Shown here: positions 1 through 9,730 of the stretch, piece by piece
Layout: each line of letters starts with the position of its first letter
Position numbering within the stretch: position 1 is the first letter of the stretch
From: Chloracidobacterium sp. N
Lineage (GTDB): Bacteria > Acidobacteriota > Blastocatellia > Chloracidobacteriales > Chloracidobacteriaceae
Assembly (NCBI RefSeq): GCF_018304765.1
Contig: NZ_CP072642.1
Span: 355,501 to 419,500, forward strand
Direction of reading: 5' to 3'
Length of the DNA stretch: 64,000 nucleotides
The notes under the pieces: generated by a model
Told to the model about the DNA's origin: nothing
Seen by the model: only the letters and a program-made list of their open reading frames with translations
The model's database searches: none
Position numbers and translations under genes: made by a program

Positions 1-299
1 TCGTCTTCGAGGATGAGTTCGATACGTGAACCACGAATCCCGCCGGCCGCATTGCGTTGTTCGGTGGCCAGGCGAATGCCCCCCATGGACGACGTGCCGA
101 AGGTCGCCGTGTCGCCGGTCATCGGCATATAGACGCCAATTTTCAGCACCGGGGGCAGCCCGTCGCCGGCCGCCGCCCGGCCTTTGCGCTCACAGGCCGC
201 CACGCCTGCCAGGGCCGCCAGCGCCAGCCAGACCCACACGACCTGCCACCGCCGAAGCCACACCGGGAACGTGGAAGGGCGCAAAGCGGAACCCGTCAT
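1..299 (-). CDS. ABC transporter substrate-binding lipoprotein, LivK-like (partial, 3' end beyond the window)
   Basis: Only the first 99 codons lie in the window; the gene runs off the left edge. The reading begins MTGSALRPSTF, continues with a hydrophobic stretch and ends in a lipobox-like LAGVAAC at about residues 31-37, so the protein is probably a lipid-anchored envelope protein. After the cysteine comes LKIGVYMPMTGDTATFG, then GGIRLATEQRNAAGGI, which is the typical start of type I periplasmic binding proteins for branched-chain amino acids, amides or urea. The ligand cannot be told from this fragment. It starts 25 bp after the rph stop on the same strand, so it is probably cotranscribed with rph. 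No permease or ATPase is visible. Confidence 0.8.
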   Translation of the reverse strand, partial: MTGSALRPSTFPVWLRRWQVVWVWLALAALAGVAACERKGRAAAGDGLPPVLKIGVYMPMTGDTATFGTSSMGGIRLATEQRNAAGGIRGSRIELILED

Positions 300-324
300 G
301 GATGGTCGCATCCCAGGTAAGGGC

Positions 325-1047
325 TTATTCCAGCAGCCCCAGGAGTTGGCGCTGGAGGGTGATGAGTTCACGGATGCCCTGCATGGCCAGATCGAGGAGC
401 GCATTCATGTTCTCCCGCGAGAAGGGACGCTGCTCGGCCGTTCCCTGCACCTCGACAAGGCGGCCATCGCCTGTCCCGACGACATTCATATCCACTTCAG
501 CCCTGGAGTCTTCACGGTAATCGAGGTCCAGCAGGGGCGTGCCGTTGACCGTTCCGACACTGACGGCGGCCAGATAGTCCGTCACCGGCATGTCTTTCAG
601 GACGCCATCCGCCTGAAGCTTGCGGGCCGCCATGACGAGCGCCACAAACGCGCCGGTGATCGCCGCCGTGCGTGTGCCGCCATCGGCCTGAATGACATCA
701 CAATCGAGGTAAATCGTCCGCTCGCCCAGCTTGGCAAAGTCCACGACGGCGCGCAGGCTGCGCCCAATCAGGCGTTGAATCTCATGTGTCCGCCCGGAGG
801 GATTCCCACGGGTGACTTCCCGTGGGGTGCGCTGGTCGGTTGCACGCGGCAGCATGGCGTATTCGGCCGTCACCCAGCCGGTGCCCTTGCCCTTGAGAAA
901 CGGCGGCACTTTTTCTTCGACACTGGCCAGGCAGATGACCCGCGTATCACCAAATTCGACCTGTACCGACCCTTCCGCGTATTTGTTGACATGTGGCGTC
1001 AACTGTACCGTTCGCAGGGCATTGGGGGCGCGCCCACCACTTCGCAT
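325..1047 (-). CDS. rph: Ribonuclease PH
   Basis: This 240-residue protein matches RNase PH in length and motifs. RNase PH is the phosphorolytic 3'-5' exoribonuclease that trims tRNA 3' ends and works as a hexamer. Visible family signatures are the N-terminal [11 protein letters not shown] segment, [20 protein letters not shown] with the phosphate/RNA-binding arginines, [19 protein letters not shown], and [21 protein letters not shown] near the C terminus. The ATG start gives the expected family length. It lies between the upstream aminotransferase and the downstream binding-protein gene, all on the minus strand. Recognition is by motif only, but it is clear. Confidence 0.95.
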   Translation of the reverse strand: MRSGGRAPNALRTVQLTPHVNKYAEGSVQVEFGDTRVICLASVEEKVPPFLKGKGTGWVTAEYAMLPRATDQRTPREVTRGNPSGRTHEIQRLIGRSLRAVVDFAKLGERTIYLDCDVIQADGGTRTAAITGAFVALVMAARKLQADGVLKDMPVTDYLAAVSVGTVNGTPLLDLDYREDSRAEVDMNVVGTGDGRLVEVQGTAEQRPFSRENMNALLDLAMQGIRELITLQRQLLGLLE

Positions 1048-1157
1048 GGCTGGTGTCTTCCGGTTGTTCTGGATGTTGTCCGCGTTGTTTCACAACTCCG
1101 GCAACGTGACAAGCCCCTTGTACAAGCGAGGGCAGGTTCGGGAGCGGGAAAGGCGCT

Positions 1158-2324
1158 TCAGCCGGCGACGGCGCGTTCCACGGCCGCAATGACGCGCTCC
1201 CATGTGGCGTCAGTCATTTCCGGCCAGATCGGCAGACTCAGGACTTCAGCCGCAGCCATCTCACTCACCGGCTGGGCCGGAAACCGGCCGGCATAGACCG
1301 GAAGCTGGTGAATGGGCGTCGGGTAGTACACCATGGTTCCGATGCCCTGCGCCTGGAGCGCCTGCCGGATGGCGTCCCGCCGCTCCCGTGGGAGGCGTAC
1401 GGTGTACTGGTGAAAGACATGCCCCGGAGTAACGGCCGGCGGCGTCACCCCAGGCAGTGAGGCGAGCCGGGCCGTATATCGTTCGGCCAGGCGTCGCCGG
1501 GCGGCATTCCAGCCGGTCACATGGGGCAGTTTCACCCGCAGGATGGCCGCCTGAAGGCCATCGAGCCGCGAGTTGTAGCCGAGCATTTCGTTCTGGTAAG
1601 GCACGAGGGAGCCATGCGAGCGCAGCTTGCGGGCGCGTTCGGCAAGGCGGGCGTCGTTGGTGACGATGAGCCCGCCATCGCCATACGCGCCCAGATTTTT
1701 CGACGGGTAGAACGAAAACGCGCCCACCGTGCCCAGCGTCCCGACATAGCGCCCGTGCAGCCGTGTCCGGGTGGTCGGCTGACAGCCCTGGCCGTCACAG
1801 CCGGCACATGGCGGCAGGTACTGCGCCCCAAACGCCTGGGCGGCATCCTCAATCACGGCCAGTCCATAACGTTCGGCCAGTTCCAGCACCGCGCCCATAG
1901 CTGCCGGACGCCCAAAAAGATGCACGGGCAGCAGAGCCCGGGTGCGGCTGGTGATCCGGGATGCCACGGCGTGTGGATCAAGGTTGAAGCTTTCGGCTTC
2001 GATGTCGGCAAAAACCGGCGTGGCCCCGACCAGACTGATGGCCTCGGCCGTGGCAAAGAAGGAAAACGGCGTGGTGATGACCTCGTCGCCCGGACCGATG
2101 TCGAGCGCTCGCAGGGCGATGACAAGCGCATCTGTGCCGGAGTTGACGCCCACGGCATGCGCCACGCCCAGATGGTTGGTCACTTCATCCTCGAAGGCGG
2201 CCACTTCCTCGCCCAGAACAAACTGGCGCGACCGGCACACCCGCTCAAAGGCGGCCTGAAGTGCCGGACGCAGCGCCTGGTACTGGGGTTCGAGGTCGAG
2301 AATCGGCACGAAGCCGTCGGGCAT
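1158..2324 (-). CDS. DegT/DnrJ/EryC1/StrS family PLP-dependent sugar aminotransferase
   Basis: A 388-residue fold-type I aminotransferase of the kind that aminates nucleotide-linked keto-sugars for surface polysaccharides or antibiotics. Conserved parts include NSGTDALVIALRAL, FADIEAESFNLDP, VIEDAAQAFGA and SFYPSKNLGAYGDGG; Lys209 should be the PLP-binding lysine. The ATG start gives the usual MPDGFVPILDLEPQY beginning; the open frame continues far upstream but overlaps the previous gene and looks non-coding. Between the VIEDAAQAFGA strand and the catalytic lysine there is an extra segment of about 25 residues with cysteines at 173, 176 and 181 (C-x2-C-x4-C). It starts 10 bp after the upstream gene stops, so the two are probably cotranscribed. 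The sugar substrate is unknown. Confidence 0.9.
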   Translation of the reverse strand: MPDGFVPILDLEPQYQALRPALQAAFERVCRSRQFVLGEEVAAFEDEVTNHLGVAHAVGVNSGTDALVIALRALDIGPGDEVITTPFSFFATAEAISLVGATPVFADIEAESFNLDPHAVASRITSRTRALLPVHLFGRPAAMGAVLELAERYGLAVIEDAAQAFGAQYLPPCAGCDGQGCQPTTRTRLHGRYVGTLGTVGAFSFYPSKNLGAYGDGGLIVTNDARLAERARKLRSHGSLVPYQNEMLGYNSRLDGLQAAILRVKLPHVTGWNAARRRLAERYTARLASLPGVTPPAVTPGHVFHQYTVRLPRERRDAIRQALQAQGIGTMVYYPTPIHQLPVYAGRFPAQPVSEMAAAEVLSLPIWPEMTDATWERVIAAVERAVAG

Positions 2325-2334
2325 GGGCGTCGTT

Positions 2335-3513
2335 TCAGAACACGTCTTCGGCAAGCGGTTTGGCCAGCTCGGCCCGGGCGGCGACTTCGTTGAACTCCAG
2401 TCCAAAAGCGGCGCAGGCCGACTGCACCTCGCGGAGGGTAATGTCCGGCCGACCATACCACTCCCGCGCCCGTCCGACGACATGCGCTGCCTTGCGCGCC
2501 ACTTCCTGTTCCGGCGTGAGCGTGCCGCTGCGCTTGAGACGTGACTTGATGGGCGGTGATACGAGATGCAGTTCCGGCGCACTGTGCTCGTCCGTGGCTG
2601 GTTCGGGCGTACTGTGGCTGCTCTCGGCCGGATCGCTGGGGTGGTCGTTGCGGTCGGCGGATTTGAGGATTTCAGCCAGTCGCCGCGACAGCCGCGAGGT
2701 GTCCAGTTGCGTGCCGGGGGCGTGCACGGGCGTATGACCGGGCGTGTGGTCAGAGGCTTCCGAAGTGACTTTGCTGTTCCCGTTCGTGGGTGATTCAGGT
2801 CCAGACAGCGGCGCTTCGCCGTGGCGGGTACCCGGTGGGTTCGAGGCGAGTGTTTCCCGCGCCCGGGCGGCCGCTTCGACCTGCTCGAACAGTTTTGCCA
2901 GCCGGGACTTTTCGGAAACCTGGGAAGGCGTCTCACGGTAGGCCACCGGGACAGCAGCCTGACCGTTCAGTGGTGCATTCGGGGTAAAGCGGTTCAATGG
3001 CTCGGCTGCCGGTGGCGACAGCGCCGCTTCCGACGGGCCGGATGACCTGGCGTGGAGACCCTCATAGACCGGCAACAGGGCTGCTGCCAGCAGTTCATAG
3101 CGATCATCGAGGTTGCGCGTGTCGAGAATGTCACGAATGGCGTCCAGCGCCTGACGAAAAACCGTCTGGGTTTCGGACGACATCGTGGCCGCCAGTGCCA
3201 TGCCTTCGAGCTGGAGGCGGCCGTACCAGGACAGAAGCGCCTCATGGTCAGACACCGGCGGCAGGCGGAGACAGCGCAGCAGCGCCACGGCCCGGGTGTC
3301 GAGGGGCGCTGTCGGTTCAGAGGCAGTGTCACTGATGATGGAGCGTGTAAATGACGTGGATTTGCCCGCAGGAAGCTCCGGGGGAAGCGCCCGGTGACGA
3401 TCCGCGCCGGTGCGTGCGCCAAGACGGAAAGCCAGCAGCGCACCACCCACGGCCACGACCTGTCCTGCCAGCCCCAGCACTACGAAAAACAGCAGTTGCA
3501 CTTCGTGGTTCAT
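2335..3513 (-). CDS. Hypothetical single-pass membrane protein with long disordered region
   Basis: I do not recognise this 392-residue protein. It begins MNHEVQLLFFVVLGLAGQVVAVGGALLAF, one probable N-terminal transmembrane helix. A helical region of about 100 residues follows (roughly 60-165), then a long Pro/Ser/Thr/Glu-rich stretch that looks disordered. The last 60 residues form another helical part with AREWYGRPDITLREVQSACAAFGLEFNEV. A GTG four codons upstream also opens the frame, but the ATG is preceded at good distance by AGGTGA, so I prefer it. The gene is first in a minus-strand run followed closely by the DegT aminotransferase. Function unknown. Confidence 0.6.
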   Translation of the reverse strand: MNHEVQLLFFVVLGLAGQVVAVGGALLAFRLGARTGADRHRALPPELPAGKSTSFTRSIISDTASEPTAPLDTRAVALLRCLRLPPVSDHEALLSWYGRLQLEGMALAATMSSETQTVFRQALDAIRDILDTRNLDDRYELLAAALLPVYEGLHARSSGPSEAALSPPAAEPLNRFTPNAPLNGQAAVPVAYRETPSQVSEKSRLAKLFEQVEAAARARETLASNPPGTRHGEAPLSGPESPTNGNSKVTSEASDHTPGHTPVHAPGTQLDTSRLSRRLAEILKSADRNDHPSDPAESSHSTPEPATDEHSAPELHLVSPPIKSRLKRSGTLTPEQEVARKAAHVVGRAREWYGRPDITLREVQSACAAFGLEFNEVAARAELAKPLAEDVF

Positions 3514-3799
3514 TGTGCTGCTCACCTGGAAAATAGGGTCGGACGCAACGTGGAGACCAGCTTGTATGTATGGCCGTGCTGTTGCACGCTTTCTCTTTCA
3601 CCGTACATTGCCGGATGCGGCAAGCCAAGTTTCGTTTTGTTAGGTCTCATACGTTTCATCATGGCGGCGTCCCACGTGGCAGACGGGCTGGATGCCTGCC
3701 CGTGCATACCTTGTCGTTCCGGTCATCGTCATCTACCGTCGCGGGGACACGCCTTTCCCGGCGCATTCACTTCATGTTCCCAAGGAGACCTCCTGAACT
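3514..3799. other. Divergent intergenic region, no gene seen
   Basis: About 286 bases separate the minus-strand membrane-protein gene from the plus-strand folD. No convincing reading frame is present. A short CGTGC-TGTT-GCACG inverted repeat is visible near 3572-3585. I could not find a clear -35/-10 pair for either direction, though promoters for both genes are expected here. Confidence 0.4.
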
Positions 3800-4720
3800 G
3801 TGGCGGCTCAAATTCTGGATGGGGCTTTGGTGGCCTCAAAACTCAATGCTGAAACGGCGGCGCGGTGTGCTGACCTGACGGCGCGGGGCATCCGGCCGGG
3901 GCTGGCCGCCGTGCTGGTGGGCGACAACCCGGCGTCGCGTACCTATGTGAACAGCAAGGTCAAAACCTGTACGCGGCTTGGGCTGTATTCGGAAGTCGTG
4001 ACGTTGCCGGCGGAGACGACGACGGCCGAACTGCTGGCGCTGGTTGCCACGCTCAACGCCCGGACGGACATTCACGGCATCCTCGTCCAGATGCCGTTGC
4101 CGGCGCAGATTGATGCGCCGGCCGTCATCCGGGCGATTGACCCGGAAAAAGACGTGGACGGTTTTCATCCGGTCAACGTCGGGCGTCTGGCACTCAAACA
4201 GGAAGGCTTCGTGCCCTGTACGCCGGCCGGCGTCGTGGCCCTGCTGGACCATTACGACCTGCCACTGCGCGGGCAGCGCGCCGTGGTGCTGGGGCGAAGC
4301 ACGATTGTCGGACTGCCGCTTTCGCTGCTGCTGCTCCACCGGGACGCCACCGTGACGCTATGCCACTCACGGACAACCGACCTGGCGGCCATGGCCCGGT
4401 CGGCAGACATTCTCATCGCGGCCATCGGGCGGACAGCCTTCGTCACGGAAACCTTCATCCGTCCCGGCGCGGTGGTCATTGACGTGGGCATCAACCAGGT
4501 GACGACCCGGGCGGACATCCAATCCTGTTTTGGCGATGATCCGGCGCGCCTGGCCGACCTCGAAAAGAAAGGCTACACGCTGATTGGGGATGTACATCCA
4601 CGCCAGGCGGCAGAGCTGGCTGGTTACGTGACGCCGGTGCCGGGCGGCGTCGGTCCGCTGACCATTGCCATGCTGATGCGCAACACCGTCCTGGCTGCCG
4701 AACGCGCTTGCCGCCGGTAG
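3800..4720 (+). CDS. folD: Bifunctional methylenetetrahydrofolate dehydrogenase/methenyltetrahydrofolate cyclohydrolase
   Basis: A 306-residue FolD, the cytoplasmic enzyme that interconverts 5,10-methylene-THF, 5,10-methenyl-THF and 10-formyl-THF with NADP. Visible hallmarks are LVGDNPASRTYVNSKVKTC with the catalytic lysine, GILVQMPLP, PEKDVDGFHPVNVG, the Rossmann GRSTIVGLP and the closing PVPGGVGPLT. Length is slightly above the usual 280-300. The start is GTG, with AAGGAG about 12 bases upstream. It opens a plus-strand run with rimI and guaB. Together with folP at 21 kb it covers part of folate one-carbon metabolism. Confidence 0.96.
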   Translation: MAAQILDGALVASKLNAETAARCADLTARGIRPGLAAVLVGDNPASRTYVNSKVKTCTRLGLYSEVVTLPAETTTAELLALVATLNARTDIHGILVQMPLPAQIDAPAVIRAIDPEKDVDGFHPVNVGRLALKQEGFVPCTPAGVVALLDHYDLPLRGQRAVVLGRSTIVGLPLSLLLLHRDATVTLCHSRTTDLAAMARSADILIAAIGRTAFVTETFIRPGAVVIDVGINQVTTRADIQSCFGDDPARLADLEKKGYTLIGDVHPRQAAELAGYVTPVPGGVGPLTIAMLMRNTVLAAERACRR

Positions 4721-4799
4721 GGAATGGTTCATAATCGCCCGTGGTTCTTCCCCCACAAAGTATCAGAGCCATGTTTTCGCTTGCCTGTGGCGCATTGTC

Positions 4800-5294
4800 A
4801 TGAAGGAGCCTTTGGACGCGCGTTTCTACATTGCGCCAATGCTGGAAAGCGACTTGCCGGCCGTGGTCGAACTGGAGCGCCTGGCGCGCCTGAGCCGGTG
4901 GGGATATGACGGCTACCGCACCGAACTGCGCCACAACCCGTTGGCCGTCATGCTCGTCGTGCGGGGACAGTCGCCGTTCCTGCGCCGTGCCATCTATGGG
5001 TTTCTGGCCGGACGGGTGCAGCTTTCGGCCCGGCATGACGGCCGCGAGCTGCACATTGCCAACATCGCCGTCTATCCCGAAGTCCAGCGGCAGGGGTTGG
5101 GGCGGCGGCTTCTGAAAGAGGCGCTCTACACGGGCCGCCTGTATGGCGCGACGACGGCCTTTCTCGAAGTGCGCCAGTCAAACCATGGCGCCCAGGCCCT
5201 GTATGCGTCGCTGGGGTTCGTCACCACGGCGCACAAGCGCAACTTCTATACGGACCCGCCCGAAGATGGCCTGCTGATGGAACTGACGCTGTGA
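4800..5294 (+). CDS. rimI: GNAT N-acetyltransferase, RimI-like
   Basis: A 164-residue GNAT-fold acetyltransferase. The acetyl-CoA pyrophosphate loop is QRQGLGRRLL (about residues 98-107), preceded by LHIANIAVYPEV and followed by FLEVRQSNHGAQALYASLGF. The ANIAVYPEVQRQGLG / LEVRxSNxxAQALYxxLGF pattern is that of RimI, which acetylates the N-terminal alanine of ribosomal protein S18. Other GNATs share much of this, so the symbol is probable rather than certain. The gene lies 79 bp after folD and 112 bp before guaB. Confidence 0.8.
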   Translation: MKEPLDARFYIAPMLESDLPAVVELERLARLSRWGYDGYRTELRHNPLAVMLVVRGQSPFLRRAIYGFLAGRVQLSARHDGRELHIANIAVYPEVQRQGLGRRLLKEALYTGRLYGATTAFLEVRQSNHGAQALYASLGFVTTAHKRNFYTDPPEDGLLMELTL

Positions 5295-5319
5295 GTTGCA
5301 GGGCCGGAACGGGCGCTGA

Positions 5320-6883
<1,564 letters not shown>

Positions 6884-6885
<2 letters not shown>

Positions 6886-6916
6886 GACAGCCTTGGCCAT
6901 AGCGCCCGGCTGTCCT
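6884..6916. terminator. Hairpin between convergent guaB and ndk
   Basis: A perfect 9-bp stem, AGGACAGCC pairing with GGCTGTCCT around a 15-base loop, begins at the guaB stop codon. There is no T-run on either side, so it may be a processing or partial terminator structure rather than a standard intrinsic terminator. Confidence 0.4.
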
Positions 6917-6928
6917 GGCTGTCCTGTC

Positions 6929-7348
6929 CTACAGCAGCGTGCTGGTGGCAAAGAAAAAGGCCACTTCGGTCGTGGCGTTTTCGGGTGAGTCCGAACCATG
7001 GACGGCATTTTCGCCGACATCCGTTCCGAAGTCGCCCCGGATGGTGCCCTTGGGGGCGTCTTTCGAGTTGGTTGGCCCCATGAGGTCGCGCCAGGCGCGG
7101 ACGGCGTCTTCTTTCTCCAGGGCCATGACGACCACGGGCCCCGAACACATGAAGTCAACCAGTTCCCCGAAAAACGGCCGCTCGCGGTGAACGGCGTAAA
7201 AGCCTTCGGCCTGGGGCCGGGTCAGGTGCATCAGCCGCATCCCGCGCAGACGAAAACCGGCATCGGTGATGCGCTGGATGATGTGACCGGTGTTGCTGGC
7301 GCGCACGGCGTCGGGTTTGATGATGGCAAGCGTCGTTTCAAGCGACAT
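6929..7348 (-). CDS. ndk: Nucleoside diphosphate kinase
   Basis: A 139-residue Ndk, which transfers the gamma phosphate of ATP to nucleoside diphosphates through a phosphohistidine. The protein begins MSLETTLAIIKPDAV and contains the active-site segment NAVHGSDSPENA, whose histidine is the phosphate carrier. RDLMGPTNSKDAPKGTIRGDFG is also typical. An ATG six codons upstream is in frame but lacks a ribosome-binding site; the chosen start has GGAG about 12 bases before it and gives the family length. It lies 94 bp downstream of sucD on the same strand. The two enzymes are functionally linked through GTP/ATP exchange. Confidence 0.95.
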   Translation of the reverse strand: MSLETTLAIIKPDAVRASNTGHIIQRITDAGFRLRGMRLMHLTRPQAEGFYAVHRERPFFGELVDFMCSGPVVVMALEKEDAVRAWRDLMGPTNSKDAPKGTIRGDFGTDVGENAVHGSDSPENATTEVAFFFATSTLL

Positions 7349-7442
7349 GGTTTTGGTGTACTCCATCCGACAACATGAAATGTGCCGCAGGTTAGCGATG
7401 TCGGGCGGCAGACGGCAACCGGAACGAGCTGAACCCGGGCCC

Positions 7443-8321
7443 CTAAGCCGTATGTCCGATGACGGCGGCGACTTTGGCCCCGATGTCGGCCGGGCTTTCG
7501 ACCACGTGCATGCCGGCGGCGCGCATGGCTTCCATTTTTTCGGCCGCGGTCCCCTTGCCGCCGGCAATGATCGCGCCAGCATGGCCCATGCGGCGGCCGG
7601 GCGGGGCCGTGCGGCCGGCAACAAACCCGATGACCGGCTTGGTCATTTCCTGCCGGACGAAGGCGGCCGCCGTTTCTTCGTCCGTGCCGCCAATTTCGCC
7701 AATCATGACGACGGCATCGGTGTCCGGGTCGGCCTGGAACAGGCGCAGGACATCCACGAAGCGCAGGCCAATGATGGGGTCGCCACCGATGCCGACACAG
7801 GTGGACTGTCCCAGTCCAAGCTGGGTGAGCTGGTGAACGGCCTCGTAGGTCAGCGTCCCACTGCGCGAGACAACGCCAATCCGGCCGGGGCGGTGGATGT
7901 GCGCCGGCATGATGCCCACCTTGCACTCACCCGGCGTGATGACGCCCGGACAGTTGGGGCCAATCAGCCGTGTGCCGCGCTTTTTGACGAAGTCGAACGC
8001 CCGCATCATGTCCACCGTCGGGATGCCTTCGGTAATGCAGACGACGAGGGCAATGCCAGCTTCGGCGGCTTCCATGATGGCATCCGCGCCAAAGGCCGGC
8101 GGCACATAAATGACACTGACGTTGGCTCCGGTGGCGGCAACGGCCTGGGCCACGGTGTCAAACACCGGGGTGTCTTCGTGAATCGTGCCGCCCTTGTTGG
8201 GCGTCACCCCGGCAACGACGTTCGTGCCGTAATCCTTCATCTGGCGGGTGTGAAAGGTGCCTTCACGCCCGGTAATGCCCTGTACCACAAGACGGGTCTC
8301 TTTATTGACCAGAACACTCAT
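7443..8321 (-). CDS. sucD: Succinyl-CoA synthetase (ADP/GDP-forming) alpha subunit
   Basis: A 292-residue SucD, which together with the beta subunit SucC converts succinyl-CoA to succinate with substrate-level phosphorylation in the TCA cycle. It starts [24 protein letters not shown], contains TPNKGG and the CoA-binding region, and has the phosphohistidine motif [14 protein letters not shown] near residue 245. The ATG start matches the family. No sucC is adjacent: the gene upstream on the same strand encodes an MCE protein. sucC must therefore lie elsewhere if the enzyme is the usual heterodimer. Confidence 0.95.
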   Translation of the reverse strand: MSVLVNKETRLVVQGITGREGTFHTRQMKDYGTNVVAGVTPNKGGTIHEDTPVFDTVAQAVAATGANVSVIYVPPAFGADAIMEAAEAGIALVVCITEGIPTVDMMRAFDFVKKRGTRLIGPNCPGVITPGECKVGIMPAHIHRPGRIGVVSRSGTLTYEAVHQLTQLGLGQSTCVGIGGDPIIGLRFVDVLRLFQADPDTDAVVMIGEIGGTDEETAAAFVRQEMTKPVIGFVAGRTAPPGRRMGHAGAIIAGGKGTAAEKMEAMRAAGMHVVESPADIGAKVAAVIGHTA

Positions 8322-8383
8322 AAGCAATATGGCGGGCCGCTGCCGCGTGAACCTGCCATTCACGCACAGGGCGGAAAAGGGAC

Positions 8384-9514
8384 TCAGAACCTGAGTCGGA
8401 TGTATTTGAACGGCGACTGGCGCACGTCATAAACGGTTTTGGTGAGTTCGGCGGTAAATTCAGCAAGTTCGCGCCGCAGGCGCCCATCGTGGAGAAACCG
8501 GCCGGCGCTGCCTTCCTGCTGTTCGAGTTGTTTCTGGATACGGGTGACGTGGGCGCGCGTCGTCTGGAGCCGCTGACGGAAGGCGTCTTCCCGGGCGAGG
8601 CGTCCCAGCGTGCCCTGTTCGGCCGTCTGTTGCAGGGTGGTCAGGCGGGTCGCCAGACGGTCGTACCGGCTCTGAAGGGCCGTGACCCGCTCGCGCCAGG
8701 TTGGATCGGCAAAGAACTGACCGGCTGTGCCACGGCCGCCCTCGATGTCGGCCCGCAGCCGGTTGGCCGCGGTCTGAAGCGCCGTCACCCGTGGTTGCAA
8801 TCGCCGGCGCGCGACGGAACCAAACCCGCGGCCGGTCTGAAGCGCCTGCTGAAGTCCGGTCAACTCGGTCTGAAACTGGGCCATCTGGTCGGCGAGTTCA
8901 CGCCGTTTGAGGACGGCCCCCAGAGTTCCCTCGCCGCGTTCGAGACGTTGCTGAACGGCGAGGAGCCGTTCACGCATGGCCTCGAAGTTGGCGTTGACCT
9001 GGGCGCTGCGCAGCGCAATGGTCCGGGAGTCACCTTCAATCTGTCCGGCAATGAAATCCCCTTCGACCACGAGCGGCGCGGCGGCACTACCGGGGATGAT
9101 GTCCACGATCCGGTCGGCCAGGGTTCCGTCGCGTTTAAGGACGGCAATGGCGTCCCGGTGAATGAGTTGCGTCGCATTCAGCCCCGTCAGACGCCGGTCA
9201 ATGCCAAGTGTGACCTGCACCTGTGGCGTATCCCACCGCACGACCTTCTGCACACTGGTGAACTCGATACGCTGCACGGCCCCCACCTTGACCCCGGCCA
9301 GCCGGACTTCAGCCCCCGGCCGCAGACCGTCCACGTCGTGGAACGTCACGTAGAGCAGAAAGCGATGGCGGTCCTGGTAGGACTGCCAGGCTGCGGCCGC
9401 CGCCACGATGGAGAGCGCCCCAACCACCAGCCAGAACGTGCGCCGTTTGGCTGGCTCATGGCGTTCGGCGCTGCGGGTCGGAGCGATTTCTTCGGTTGGT
9501 GGGGGAGAAGCCAT
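8384..9514 (-). CDS. MCE/MlaD domain protein, probable lipid-transport component
   Basis: A 376-residue protein with one N-terminal membrane anchor ([17 protein letters not shown]) followed by an MCE domain ([26 protein letters not shown], about residues 55-140). A long helical, coiled-coil-prone region follows with many Gln, Arg and Leu. This is the architecture of MlaD/Mce proteins, which form rings or tubes carrying lipids between the inner and outer membranes. The usual partners, MlaE-type permease and MlaF-type ATPase, are not in the window. A GTG four codons upstream is an alternative start. The gene faces the tricorn protease gene divergently. Confidence 0.85.
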   Translation of the reverse strand: MASPPPTEEIAPTRSAERHEPAKRRTFWLVVGALSIVAAAAAWQSYQDRHRFLLYVTFHDVDGLRPGAEVRLAGVKVGAVQRIEFTSVQKVVRWDTPQVQVTLGIDRRLTGLNATQLIHRDAIAVLKRDGTLADRIVDIIPGSAAAPLVVEGDFIAGQIEGDSRTIALRSAQVNANFEAMRERLLAVQQRLERGEGTLGAVLKRRELADQMAQFQTELTGLQQALQTGRGFGSVARRRLQPRVTALQTAANRLRADIEGGRGTAGQFFADPTWRERVTALQSRYDRLATRLTTLQQTAEQGTLGRLAREDAFRQRLQTTRAHVTRIQKQLEQQEGSAGRFLHDGRLRRELAEFTAELTKTVYDVRQSPFKYIRLRF

Positions 9515-9730
9515 GACGGCAGGCACCAGGTGAGGTCAACCAAGCGCCCAGAGCATAGTGCGCCGAACAGCGCAGAGGCAATCCCCGTCCAATGACAAAA
9601 CTTTTCTGGAACATCTTTCACCGGAAACAGTATAGCTTGCGTGCCAATACCCTGAAGCTGTCCTGCCCGAGACGCCCCCCCTTGCGCTGGCTACGCCAAC
9701 ACCCTGCCAGTTCTCACCCGACACACAATC

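Noticed and set aside
184-1296. Open frame of 370 codons on the plus strand at the left end
   Set aside because: It is antisense to RNase PH, which is unmistakable.
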